In this document: positions 46,190 through 54,699 of the stretch, piece after piece | Position numbering within the stretch: position 1 is the first letter of the stretch | Layout: every line of letters begins with the position of its first letter | DNA from: Flavobacteriaceae bacterium | Lineage (GTDB): Bacteria > Bacteroidota > Bacteroidia > Flavobacteriales > Weeksellaceae | Reading direction: 5' to 3' | Assembly (NCBI GenBank): GCA_012522185.1 | Contig: JAAYKY010000057.1 | Span: 1-64,000, forward strand | DNA: 64,000 nucleotides | Made by a program: the position numbers and the translations under genes | Notes under the pieces: model-generated | The model's database searches: none | What the model was told of the DNA's origin: nothing | The model's input: the letters and a program-made list of their open reading frames with translations, nothing else

Positions 46190-47542
46190 TCAATTCTTTT
46201 TCAATTCCTCTACCGATTTCACTCCGCGAAGCTTCAGAAATTCAGAAATCACAGCATGATGCGAAACAGTTTTATCCTTGAAATAATTCACGAAATAATT
46301 CTTTTCTTCCTCGGTGGCTTCCAATTGATTGAGAATGTTTAGCAAATGCATTTTCATGTGTCCTTGCTGAATTCCGGTGGTCACCAATGAACGCAAAGCT
46401 GCGAAGTTTTGAGCCAATCCGGCAACCGCCACAAATCCCATCAGTTTTTCGGCATTTGGATTGCCTAAAACTTGCAAAGCCAGTTTCACAAGCGGATGCA
46501 GAGAAGTCAATCCGCCCACGGTACCCAATGAAATCGGCAAATCGAGCCAGAAACGGAAAACGCCATCTTTGACTTCCACATGTGTCAAACTGCTGTATTT
46601 GCCGTTTCGGGAAGCATAGGTATGCGCACAGGCTTCTACCGCACGGAAATCGTTTCCTGTTGCGATCACCACGGCATCGATTCCATTCATAATTCCTTTG
46701 TTGTGGGTGGTAGCACGGTAAGGCTCCACTTCGGCAATTCTCACGGCACGGCTGAATTTCTCCACAAATTCTTCTGAAGTCACATCGCCTTCAGCCAAGT
46801 CTTCCACCGGACAACTTACTTCGGCTCTTACGATGCAATCCGGTGTATAATTCGACAAAATACACATCACGATTTGCAAGGAATCTTTTTCTTCGGAAGT
46901 GAAATTTTCGCTGTCGTAAATTTCTCTTTTCAAAGTTTGGGCAAATTGTTCCAAACAGGAATTGATAAAATTCGCACCCATGGAATCCACGGTGTCAAAT
47001 TCTGCATGAATCTGGAAATAATCTTCGATTTCGGCCGTTTTATCGACGAGTTTCAAGTTCAGAATTCCACCGCCACGCGCCTGCATATTTTTGGTAATAG
47101 CTTCGGTGTCTTTGAAAAGTTTGGCCAAGACGGTTTCGATGAAAAAACGTTCCAGTTTTTCTTTGTCGCCCCGGAACATAAAATGAACGTGACCGAGTTT
47201 AACTTTGGACAAAACTTCGGTCTTGAATCCCCCGCGTGAAATCCAGAATTTCGCGGCTTTGGAGGCAGCCGCTACTACTGAGCTTTCCTCAATCGCCATA
47301 GGGATGCAATGCAGTTCTCCGTCGATTAAAAAGTTGGGCGCAAAGCCAAAGGGCATATAGAAATTGGAAAGAGTGTTTTCTGAAAATTCGTCGTGAAGTT
47401 GCTGAAGTGCTGGGTCTTCGTTCCAATATTGTTTCAGGATTTGGATGGCTTTATCGGAACCGTCAAGGTATTCGTTTACCAACCATTCGATTTTTCCTTC
47501 TTTTGACATTTTGGAAAAACCTTCCACAGGCGTGTGATTCAT
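46190..47542 (-). CDS. Hydroxymethylglutaryl-CoA reductase (class II)
   Basis: Makes mevalonate from HMG-CoA with NAD(P)H, so isoprenoids are probably made by the mevalonate pathway. The 450 residues include ESSVVAAASKAAKFW with the catalytic glutamate, DSMGANFINSC, NKGIMNGIDAV with the catalytic lysine, and GTVGGLTSLHPLVKLAL. Class II length and NLLNQL-type C-terminus suggest the bacterial/archaeal enzyme, often called degradative by similarity but in Flavobacteriia presumably biosynthetic. It is monocistronic or followed by the dimer glycosylase (76-bp gap). Confidence 0.95.
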   Translation of the reverse strand: MNHTPVEGFSKMSKEGKIEWLVNEYLDGSDKAIQILKQYWNEDPALQQLHDEFSENTLSNFYMPFGFAPNFLIDGELHCIPMAIEESSVVAAASKAAKFWISRGGFKTEVLSKVKLGHVHFMFRGDKEKLERFFIETVLAKLFKDTEAITKNMQARGGGILNLKLVDKTAEIEDYFQIHAEFDTVDSMGANFINSCLEQFAQTLKREIYDSENFTSEEKDSLQIVMCILSNYTPDCIVRAEVSCPVEDLAEGDVTSEEFVEKFSRAVRIAEVEPYRATTHNKGIMNGIDAVVIATGNDFRAVEACAHTYASRNGKYSSLTHVEVKDGVFRFWLDLPISLGTVGGLTSLHPLVKLALQVLGNPNAEKLMGFVAVAGLAQNFAALRSLVTTGIQQGHMKMHLLNILNQLEATEEEKNYFVNYFKDKTVSHHAVISEFLKLRGVKSVEELKKN

Positions 47543-47654
47543 AATTTGAAATTCTGATTTACAAAAGTAAGTATTCTGTTTTTGATAGATTTGACTTCCA
47601 AAGTTAATAATTGTTAAAAAAAAAATTATTTCTTTTGAAAATTTATCGACTGGA

Positions 47655-47687
47655 TTTGCACAGAAATCAAATTAGAGTGTATATTCG
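47655..47687 (+). promoter_or_regulatory. Promoter of tRNA-Gly
   Basis: TTTG (47655-47658), a 21-bp spacer and TATATTCG (47680-47687) match the -33/-7 pattern with one mismatch. The tRNA starts 55 bp after the -7 element. Confidence 0.6.
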
Positions 47688-47742
47688 CAGAATATTTCAA
47701 CAAACTTATTTGCTTTGTCAAGTTTAAGCTGGTTGATAAAAT

Positions 47743-47815
47743 GCGGGAGTAGCTCAATTGGTAGAGCTTCAGCCTTCCAAGCTGAATGTTGCGGGTTCGA
47801 GTCCCGTCTCCCGCT
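47743..47815 (+). tRNA. tRNA-Gly(UCC)
   Basis: The 73 bases fold into a full cloverleaf. The acceptor GCGGGAG pairs with CTCCCGC and the discriminator is T. The anticodon stem is TCAGC/GCTGA around CTTCCAA, so the anticodon is TCC (codon GGA). The T-arm is GCGGG-TTCGAGT-CCCGT. The 3' CCA is not encoded. A terminator follows. Confidence 0.96.
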
Positions 47816-47819
47816 CTAG

Positions 47820-47848
47820 AAGCTCGTGATACTCACGGGCTTTTTTTG
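47820..47848 (+). terminator. Intrinsic terminator after tRNA-Gly
   Basis: AAGCTCGTGA pairs with TCACGGGCTT around TACT, then seven T residues. It ends just before the phoR-like stop codon. Confidence 0.88.
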
Positions 47849-47854
47849 TTTATT

Positions 47855-48907
47855 TTAATTGGATTTATTTAGAAAGAAATAAAATTCCGTTCCTTCTTTG
47901 TAGGTGCTTTTCACGTAGATTTTTTCGCCGTGTGCTTCGAGGATATGTTTCACAATGGAAAGCCCAAGTCCCGAACCTCCGTGGGTTCTGCTTCGGCTTT
48001 TGTCAATCCGATAAAATCTTTCGAAAATCCGTTCCAGATGATCGGGTTTGATTCCGATTCCATTGTCTTTTACGATGGTTTTGATTTTTCCACTTTGGGT
48101 TTGGAAAGAAACGATAACTTCTGCGCCTTCTTTTGCAGAATGATTGATGGCATTTACCACTAAATTGGTTAGTACCTGTTCGATTTTTTCAATGTCACCC
48201 ATAACCCGGACGGGTACATCCAACGGATTTTCGATTTTCAGAATGACATCATTGTTTTGAGCTTTGATTTCGAGTAAATCAAAGACTTCTCGTGTCAAAG
48301 CGAGGATGTTGAATGTTTTTTGTTCGAGTTTTACACTTCCCGATTCGAGTTCGGTAATCATATCGAGGTCTTTGACAATGTAGGTCAGGCGCTCGACTGA
48401 TTTATTGATTCGGTTCAAATATTTATCACGAATGGATTCATCGTCAATTCCGCCTTCAATCAGCGTGAGCAAATATCCCTGAATGGAAAAAAGCGGTGTT
48501 TTGAGTTCGTGCGAAACGTTTCCAAGGAATTCTCTTCTGTAATTTTCCCTTTCGGTCAACAAATCAATTTCCTTGGTTTTGACATCGGTGAGGGATGAAA
48601 TCTGTTCCGAAAGACTTTCAAAATCTTTGGCGGTGTTTAGCGGATTTAAATCCGGAACCAGATTATATAAATGCGAAATATTGAGTTTGGAAAATGACTT
48701 AAATGCTATGGCAAGCAGCGTGAAAATCACCGCTGAAGGAATGAGAAAAGCGACCAATAGACCTGTCCAGATGAACTCTGCGGAGATCCAGTAGTCAATG
48801 TCTCTGTTTAGCAATAAGGCAGTTAATCCCCAACTGGTCAGCCAGATGATAACACCGCCGATGAGTGCGTATAAAAAGGAATTAAACCAACGGTGGGGTG
48901 TAGCCAT
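47855..48907 (-). CDS. PhoR-like sensor histidine kinase
   Basis: An inner-membrane kinase of 350 residues. Two N-terminal membrane helices (about 10-32 and 46-69) enclose a very short periplasmic loop (NRDIDYWISAE). The HisKA domain has NVSHELKTPLF with phospho-acceptor H133, and the ATPase domain shows VVNAINHSAK (N box), DNGIGIKPDH (G1), FERFYRIDKSRS and GGSGLGLSIVKH (G2). No PAS domain is seen. The tiny periplasmic loop suggests signals come through partners, as in PhoR with the Pst system. It follows the regulator gene by 10 bp. Confidence 0.92.
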   Translation of the reverse strand: MATPHRWFNSFLYALIGGVIIWLTSWGLTALLLNRDIDYWISAEFIWTGLLVAFLIPSAVIFTLLAIAFKSFSKLNISHLYNLVPDLNPLNTAKDFESLSEQISSLTDVKTKEIDLLTERENYRREFLGNVSHELKTPLFSIQGYLLTLIEGGIDDESIRDKYLNRINKSVERLTYIVKDLDMITELESGSVKLEQKTFNILALTREVFDLLEIKAQNNDVILKIENPLDVPVRVMGDIEKIEQVLTNLVVNAINHSAKEGAEVIVSFQTQSGKIKTIVKDNGIGIKPDHLERIFERFYRIDKSRSRTHGGSGLGLSIVKHILEAHGEKIYVKSTYKEGTEFYFFLNKSN

Positions 48908-48917
48908 TCAGGAAATT

Positions 48918-49592
48918 CTAAGCATTTAGTTTATAACCCACGCCTTTGATGGTGGAAAGTCGGTCGTTTCCGAATTTCTCGCGTAGTTTTCGGATGTGAA
49001 CGTCGATCGTTCTTCCGCCTACCACTACTTCATTTCCCCAAACTTTTTCAAGTATTTCGTCACGCTTAAAAACGCGTTTTGGGTTGGAAGCAAGAAGTGC
49101 AATGAGTTCAAATTCTTTTCTTGGAAGCATAAACTCTTCGTCACGGAAAGTTACTTTGTAAGTTTCTCTGTCGATGGTAAGCTCCTCTAGTTCAATTAAT
49201 TGCTGTTGCTCATCCGTTGATTTTAAACGAAGCAAAGCTTTGATTTTACTCATCAGAACTTTGGGTTTTACCGGTTTGGTGATGTAGTCATCGGCACCGG
49301 CTTCGTATCCGGCCAATTGTGAGAATTCCTCAGTTCTTGCGGTAAGGAAGACAATCAATGTTTTTTTGAGTGATTCAATTTTTCTGATTTCGGCACAGGC
49401 TTCGATTCCGTCCATTTCGGGCATCATCACATCGAGTAAAATTAAATCGGGTTTTTCGATTTTTGCTTTTTTAATTCCTTCTGCGCCATCTGAAGCCGTA
49501 AATACTTCGTATCCTTCTTTGACAAGATTGTAGGATAAGAATTCTAAGATATCGGGCTCATCGTCAACTAAAAGTATTTTTATTTTTTTCAT
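48918..49592 (-). CDS. PhoP/PhoB-like response regulator (OmpR family)
   Basis: A 224-residue regulator. The receiver domain (1-120) has D10/D11, phospho-acceptor D54 in LILLDVMMPEMDG and K105-region KPVKPKVL. The winged-helix DNA-binding domain (about 135-222) includes PRKEFELIALLASNPKRVFKRDEIL and VDVHIRKLREKFG with the recognition helix. The family binds 11-bp-phased direct repeats, which are present in the divergent intergenic region (49658-49716). Phosphate control is inferred from that and the domain type, not proven. Confidence 0.93.
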   Translation of the reverse strand: MKKIKILLVDDEPDILEFLSYNLVKEGYEVFTASDGAEGIKKAKIEKPDLILLDVMMPEMDGIEACAEIRKIESLKKTLIVFLTARTEEFSQLAGYEAGADDYITKPVKPKVLMSKIKALLRLKSTDEQQQLIELEELTIDRETYKVTFRDEEFMLPRKEFELIALLASNPKRVFKRDEILEKVWGNEVVVGGRTIDVHIRKLREKFGNDRLSTIKGVGYKLNA

Positions 49593-49657
49593 AATCGCGT
49601 CTCAATCCGGAGTGCAAAGTTAAGCTAAAATTCTCAAAATTAGGTTCGAACACAAGT

Positions 49658-49716
49658 CTTAACGAAGATTTAAAGATAAATTAACCTGGTAACCTTAAAT
49701 TAAAGAAAACTTAAAG
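49658..49716. promoter_or_regulatory. Putative Pho box: two triplets of 11-bp-phased half-sites
   Basis: TTAAC or TTAAA half-sites start at 49659, 49670, 49681 (11-bp steps), then GTAACC at 49689 and TTAAA at 49700, 49711 (11-bp steps). OmpR/PhoB regulators bind direct repeats with this period. The set lies about 40-90 bp upstream of the TonB receptor start and ends about 31 bp before a poor -7 element (GTTCTTTG), as expected for an activated promoter. Confidence 0.65.
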
Positions 49717-49777
49717 ATGAGGCAAATTTAAACTTCTCAAAGCTTCTGTTCTTTGCAAAGAATTTTGAAGAGAAAAA

Positions 49778-52522
49778 ATGTACAAACTAATTTTTGCTTT
49801 ATTGCTTTTGACGGGTAGTATCCTGAAAGCACAATCTACTGGGATTATTTACGGAAGTGTAAATGATGAAACCGGGTTAGGAATCAGCACAGCTGATGTA
49901 TTTATTGATGGAACTATTTTTTCGGTTTTCACCAACGAAGACGGGACTTATGAAATGGAGGTCGATGCTGGGACTTACGAAGTTATTATTACGGCAATTG
50001 GTTACGATGAAGTAGTTCAGACTTTGACCGTTCAGAATGGAGAACGTGTTGAGTTTTCTGCTATATTGAGTAGTTCACTGGAGACGACCACTCAATTGGG
50101 AGAAGCAGTAGTAGTAGGAGAGGTGAACCGCGAATCGGAAGTTTCTTTGTTAAATGCCCAGAAAAGAGCGGTAGTGATGCAGGAAAGTATCGGAGCTCAG
50201 GAATTGCAGAGAAAAGGTGTAAGCGACGTGGCCGGAGCGGTGACCAAAGTTTCGGGAATCTCCAAACAAGAAGGTTCGAGTGTGATTTATGTACGTGGAT
50301 TGGGCGACCGATACAATTCCACCACGATGAACGGGCTACCGATCCCTTCCAATGATCCAGAATTCAAAAACATTGACTTGTCCATCTTTTCGACCGATAT
50401 TTTGACGTATGTCGGAATTGATAAAGTGTACAACGGTTCTTTCTTTGGAGATTTTGCAGGTGGAAATGTCAATATTATATCCAAAAAGCATACAGGAAAA
50501 GGTTTCTTTTCTTTGGGAATGACTTCCCGGATTAATTCCAATGCCATTAAAGACAAAAATTTCAAATTGCAGTCGGGCATCAACTGGTTTGGATTTGATA
50601 AAGTGAAAAACCCGAATACACTTTCTGAATTTGCTTTTGAAAACAGTTTAAATCCGAAAAAATCAGTTGCTTTGGGCTCTGGATTTTCTTTTTCGGCGGG
50701 CGAAAGATTCAATGTGAGCGAAAACAGTCGTTTCAGCTTTTTCCTGACCGGAACGCATGACAATGATTATACGAGCATTGAAGAAGGTTATCTGAAATCG
50801 GGTGTAAATGCGCAAGGAACTGTTCAGGGAAAGGATTTCGAAACATTCAATTCGTATCAGTACACCACAAATTCTACCGGTTATTTGAATTTATCTTATC
50901 AGATTAACCGTAAAAACAATATCAATTTCAATAGTTTATTTGTGAATTCGACCAATCAGAAATTGGAAGAAGGCGAAGGTTATATTCGTGACAATGCCAA
51001 CGAAGGCGGATTTCAGCGAAGAGGAACTTATGTTCAGAACCAACTTTGGGTAAACCAATTATTGGGTGAGCACAAACTGAGCGACCGAACGGAATTGAAC
51101 TGGGCATTGGGTTATAATACGATTAAAAGCGATATGCCTGACCGTTTCCAGAATATGATTGAATGGAAATCTCAATTGAACCATTACGTAATTTCCAATT
51201 CATCGGCCTCATTGAACCACCGTTATTTCCAGACTTTGGACGAAGACGAAGCGGTAGGAAGACTGAGTTTGGATTTTAAATTTGCGAACTCAGATGATTT
51301 CGGATACCGTGGAAAACTGACTTTGGGTTATAACGGTAGATTTAAAAACCGTGATTTTGAAGCGATGCAATACAATATGTCGCCCAATCAGGCTTTCCAA
51401 TACATCACATTTGACAATATTGATGCTTTTTACAATCAAAATAATTATGCATCGGGACTTTTTAGTCTGACTACTTTTTCGGGAAATTCGATTGAACCAC
51501 AGTTTTATACCGGAGAGCAATTCATTCACGGAGGATTTGCCAATATCGAATACCGTGTTTCTCCGAAATTGATTGCCGTTTTGGGATTGCGTGCCGAAAT
51601 GGTTAATCAGAATGTGGAATGGAATACTTCTTTGGATCCTTCGGGAGATGAAAACGAATTGGAAGAATTTCAATTTTTACCAAGTTTGAATTTGAAATAT
51701 GAATTAAACAATCGTCAAAACCTTCGCTTTGCGGTGAGTAAAACATATACGCTTCCGCAATTCAAGGAACGTGCGAAATTTATTTACGAAGACTGGGGAG
51801 ATACGACTTACGGAAACCCTTTTGTTTATTCGTCCACAGATTATAATGCCGATTTGAAATGGGAAATTTTCCCGGGAATCGGCGAATTGATTTCGGTAAC
51901 GGCATTTGGGAAATACATTGAAAACCCGATTAACAAATTCACCGTTTCTTCTTCCACCAACGACCTTTCTTTTGGAAATACCGGAGATTGGGGCTATGTA
52001 TTTGGAGGGGAACTGGAAGTCAGAAAATCGATATATAAATCGGACTCGTCCAATCCGGTTCAGTTTACAGTAGGAGCCAATGCATCTTATGCACATACGA
52101 ATCAGGAATTGAGCGGCGACAAGATTTTTGAAGATACCAATGGATTTTTGAATGCGAATTTCACCGATGAAGAAGCGAAATTCCAAGGAGCATCAGACTT
52201 ATTGGTCAATGGAGATATTTCTTTTACAAAAGATTGGCAGCGTGGCGGAAGCTTGATGATGACGCTTGCTTACAATTATTTCTCCGATCGAATTTATGCC
52301 ATAGGAACCGACAATCGTGGGAACATTGTGGAAAAAGGAATCAGTACGTTGGATTTCATTTTGAGATCTAAAATCAATGAAAACATCGGTGTGAATTTCA
52401 ATGCGAGAAATCTTTTGAACCCGAGTTTTGAGCAAATTCAGGAGAATGCGGATCAGGACATTTCGGTTCAGCATTACAAACGAGGAATCAATTTCAGTAT
52501 AGGAATCAATTATCAATTTTAA
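49778..52522 (+). CDS. TonB-dependent receptor, probably phosphate-regulated
   Basis: A 914-residue outer-membrane receptor. A signal peptide (ILKAQ) is followed by a carboxypeptidase-regulatory-like domain (about 22-110, IIYGSVNDETGLGIS), plug (about 130-245, VAGAVTKVSGISKQEGSSVIYVRGLGDRYNS) and a barrel ending in NYQF. The plug motif VIYVRGLGDRYN places it with the CirA/FecA-like Bacteroidota group rather than SusC. It is not next to a SusD gene; instead a surface lipoprotein follows 18 bp later. The Pho-box-like sites upstream suggest phosphate-limited induction. The substrate is unknown; an organic-phosphate ligand is a guess from context. Confidence 0.9.
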   Translation: MYKLIFALLLLTGSILKAQSTGIIYGSVNDETGLGISTADVFIDGTIFSVFTNEDGTYEMEVDAGTYEVIITAIGYDEVVQTLTVQNGERVEFSAILSSSLETTTQLGEAVVVGEVNRESEVSLLNAQKRAVVMQESIGAQELQRKGVSDVAGAVTKVSGISKQEGSSVIYVRGLGDRYNSTTMNGLPIPSNDPEFKNIDLSIFSTDILTYVGIDKVYNGSFFGDFAGGNVNIISKKHTGKGFFSLGMTSRINSNAIKDKNFKLQSGINWFGFDKVKNPNTLSEFAFENSLNPKKSVALGSGFSFSAGERFNVSENSRFSFFLTGTHDNDYTSIEEGYLKSGVNAQGTVQGKDFETFNSYQYTTNSTGYLNLSYQINRKNNINFNSLFVNSTNQKLEEGEGYIRDNANEGGFQRRGTYVQNQLWVNQLLGEHKLSDRTELNWALGYNTIKSDMPDRFQNMIEWKSQLNHYVISNSSASLNHRYFQTLDEDEAVGRLSLDFKFANSDDFGYRGKLTLGYNGRFKNRDFEAMQYNMSPNQAFQYITFDNIDAFYNQNNYASGLFSLTTFSGNSIEPQFYTGEQFIHGGFANIEYRVSPKLIAVLGLRAEMVNQNVEWNTSLDPSGDENELEEFQFLPSLNLKYELNNRQNLRFAVSKTYTLPQFKERAKFIYEDWGDTTYGNPFVYSSTDYNADLKWEIFPGIGELISVTAFGKYIENPINKFTVSSSTNDLSFGNTGDWGYVFGGELEVRKSIYKSDSSNPVQFTVGANASYAHTNQELSGDKIFEDTNGFLNANFTDEEAKFQGASDLLVNGDISFTKDWQRGGSLMMTLAYNYFSDRIYAIGTDNRGNIVEKGISTLDFILRSKINENIGVNFNARNLLNPSFEQIQENADQDISVQHYKRGINFSIGINYQF

Positions 52523-52540
52523 ATTAAAACAAATTAAAAA

Positions 52541-53710
52541 ATGAGAAAATCAGCAATCAAATTTTTAGGAATTTTCGCTCTGTCTGCCGCTTTTTTTACG
52601 GCGAGCTGTAGCAGTGACGATGACAATGGAGGCGGAGGCGATCAGGGAGTTCAAATAGACCCCAATGACCTCAAGGGGACTTTTTCGGGTGAAGGAACAG
52701 ACATCGTTTTGGATCCGAATCATGTTTACAAATTGACGGGAAAATTAGAAATTTTAGATCATGCTACTTTGACCATTCCTGCAGGAACTCGAATTGAGGG
52801 AACAGGTGGAACAAGTGCTTACATTGCAATCGGACAAAATGCACAGATTTTTGTGAACGGAACCGCTACAAATCCTGTGGTTATGACAAGTGGTTCAAAT
52901 AATCCGACACCTGCAGATTGGGGTGGACTTGTAATCTGTGGAAATGCACCGATCAACCGCGCTGGAACTGCAATGTCCGAAGTAGGAGATCTTCCTTACG
53001 GTGGAAGCGTAGCCAATGACAATTCAGGTTCAATCAAGTATTTAAGAATTGAATATTCGGGAGCAAACTTCACGGCAGAGAAAGAATTTAACGGACTTTC
53101 TATGTTTGGTGTAGGAAGCGGAACGACTATTCAGTATGTACAAGTTTACCACGGAAGTGATGATGGTTTTGAATGGTTTGGTGGAACTGTAAACACAAGT
53201 TACCTGATTTCTACAGGAAACGAAGACGATCAGTTTGACTGGACTGAGGGTTGGAATGGAACCAACTCCAACTGGTATGCAAAAGAAGGATTTGGAAAAG
53301 GAAACAGAGGAATTGAAGCCGACGGGAACGGAACGAACAATGCTGCTACACCTTATTCAAGCCCAACGATTACCGGACTTACTTTGGTGGGTATTCCTGA
53401 AAGTGGTGAGCCTCAGGGAATGAAGCTAAGAGAAGGAACTCAGGGACACATCAGCAATGTCGTTTTGGCGAACTGGGCAACCGGAATTGATATTCAACAC
53501 GATATCACCTTGGATTGGATTCCTGAAAATCTTTTCATCGACGGTGTTCGATTTGTAAACGTAGGGACTGAATCCGTTGGGAAAAACAATGCTGGAGAAA
53601 TCATTGATGTAACCAATGCTTATACAATTGACTCCAATGCTACCGGAGCCGGAAACGGTGTGGACGTACCTTCTTGGGCAAACGGCTGGGCAAGATTTGA
53701 CGGTTTATAA
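52541..53710 (+). CDS. Surface lipoprotein with right-handed beta-helix-like repeats
   Basis: A 389-residue lipoprotein. C23 is followed by SSDDDNGGGG, an acid-rich surface-export signal. The rest is rich in short beta-strands with repeated G-T-x-I-x-Y-V-x-V-Y-H-G and NNP patterns (LTGKLEILDHATLTIPAGTRIEG onward), resembling a parallel beta-helix. Family members are sometimes annotated as multidrug transporter, which I think is misleading, as there are no membrane helices. It pairs with the TonB receptor and is probably the surface ligand-capture partner. Substrate unknown. Confidence 0.8.
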   Translation: MRKSAIKFLGIFALSAAFFTASCSSDDDNGGGGDQGVQIDPNDLKGTFSGEGTDIVLDPNHVYKLTGKLEILDHATLTIPAGTRIEGTGGTSAYIAIGQNAQIFVNGTATNPVVMTSGSNNPTPADWGGLVICGNAPINRAGTAMSEVGDLPYGGSVANDNSGSIKYLRIEYSGANFTAEKEFNGLSMFGVGSGTTIQYVQVYHGSDDGFEWFGGTVNTSYLISTGNEDDQFDWTEGWNGTNSNWYAKEGFGKGNRGIEADGNGTNNAATPYSSPTITGLTLVGIPESGEPQGMKLREGTQGHISNVVLANWATGIDIQHDITLDWIPENLFIDGVRFVNVGTESVGKNNAGEIIDVTNAYTIDSNATGAGNGVDVPSWANGWARFDGL

Positions 53711-53715
53711 AACGA

Positions 53716-53736
53716 AATAGATTAAACATTATCAAA
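53716..53736 (+). other. 3' untranslated motif ACATTATCAAA, copy 3
   Basis: AATAGATTAAACATTATCAAA follows the lipoprotein stop and precedes a terminator. It nearly repeats the 45151-45172 sequence in the same relative position. Confidence 0.5.
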
Positions 53737-53741
53737 ACTTT

Positions 53742-53776
53742 AAAACCTCTTCAGGCATCGTCTTGAGGAGGTTTTC
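53742..53776 (+). terminator. Intrinsic terminator after the lipoprotein gene
   Basis: AAAACCTCtTCA pairs with TGAgGAGGTTTT around a loop, then T-rich sequence. It separates the receptor operon from the sorting-domain gene. Confidence 0.85.
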
Positions 53777-53820
53777 TTAAAATTAACTATTTATTAATTA
53801 GGCTTTTCCAATGAAATGCC

Positions 53821-53828
53821 TAAATTTG
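53821..53828 (+). promoter_or_regulatory. -7 element of the sorting-domain gene
   Basis: TAAATTTG matches TAnnTTTG, 27 bp before the chosen ATG. It argues against an earlier start inside it. Confidence 0.55.
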
Positions 53829-53854
53829 CAACCTATTATTTAAACAACAGAGAA

Positions 53855-54628
53855 ATGAAAAAAATCTTTACAACTTTGACAGTTTTGGCAGTCGTTAGTT
53901 TATCTGCACAAAACCTTTTGACAAACCCTAGCTTCGAAAATGATTTGGAAGGTTGGGCAGCTGGGCCTAACAGTTCATATACAGCTCCTGAAGTTGTGAC
54001 AGGCGATTCTCAAGACGGAGATAAACACGTAGCCTATGTATCTGCCACTGCAACTACAGGCTTTTACCAAGCGGTAGATGTTACGGAAGGAGAAACTTAC
54101 GAAATTAATTTTTGGTACAAAGCTTCGGGGGACGATACGGACGCAAGACTTTGGAGTATCTTCAGAGATGCGGATGGAAATGCAGTTTATACAACCGGTG
54201 CTACTGAAGAAGATCCATTTAGAACTAATAACGGATATTTAGAGCCTGCAACTGAATGGACTTATCATACAGCTCAAATGCCTGCGGGACCTAGTGCTGT
54301 ATCACTTGAGGTAGCTTTCAGAGCTTATAATGGAGGTAATGCTTCTTTTGATAACGTTCAAGCAGGAGTTGCTGGAACAATGAGCGTTTCTGACATCAAC
54401 AACTTTGCGGATGCAGTAAAAATGAACACAGTAGTGACCAACCGATTGACTTTGCAATTGCCTGAAAGATCTACTGTAAATATTTATACTGTAGAAGGAA
54501 GATTGGTTTCTTCTCACCGTGTAGATAGCAACGGAAGTATCGATACTTCTTCTTTGGCTAAAGGAGTTTATGTAGTAACAGTTAGCAATGGAAAAGCTAA
54601 AACAAGCCAAAAAATCGTTAAGAAATAA
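53855..54628 (+). CDS. Type IX secreted protein with carbohydrate-binding-like domain
   Basis: A 257-residue exported protein. The signal peptide ends LSAQ (about residue 19). Residues 20-175 resemble a CBM4/9-like jelly roll (NLLTNPSFENDLEGW opening and GNASFDNVQAG near its end), usually carbohydrate-binding. The last 75 residues form the type A type IX sorting domain: VNIYTVEGRLVSSH, then LAKGVYVVTVSNGKAKTSQKIVKK, quoted in part. It would be exported by T9SS and anchored or released at the surface. No catalytic domain is seen, so it is a binding or structural protein. I chose ATG at 53855 to give the signal peptide. Confidence 0.88.
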   Translation: MKKIFTTLTVLAVVSLSAQNLLTNPSFENDLEGWAAGPNSSYTAPEVVTGDSQDGDKHVAYVSATATTGFYQAVDVTEGETYEINFWYKASGDDTDARLWSIFRDADGNAVYTTGATEEDPFRTNNGYLEPATEWTYHTAQMPAGPSAVSLEVAFRAYNGGNASFDNVQAGVAGTMSVSDINNFADAVKMNTVVTNRLTLQLPERSTVNIYTVEGRLVSSHRVDSNGSIDTSSLAKGVYVVTVSNGKAKTSQKIVKK

Positions 54629-54650
54629 ATCTTAATTAGATAAAAATATA

Positions 54651-54692
54651 AATCCCGGACACTGAGGTTCTCGAAGTGTCCGGGATTTTTTA
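54651..54692 (+). terminator. Strong intrinsic terminator
   Basis: AATCCCGGACACT and AGTGTCCGGGATT form a perfect 13-bp stem around an 11-base loop, followed by six T residues. It is the strongest terminator in the window and also faces the DoxX gene. Confidence 0.95.
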
Positions 54693-54699
54693 ATTTGAA

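Noticed and set aside
47543-47742. Small gene in the gap before tRNA-Gly
   Set aside because: The gap holds the HMG-CoA reductase upstream region and the tRNA promoter; no convincing reading frame was found.
49778-53710. SusC/SusD pair
   Set aside because: The receptor lacks the SusC plug hallmark and the lipoprotein is not SusD-like; it is beta-helix-like instead.
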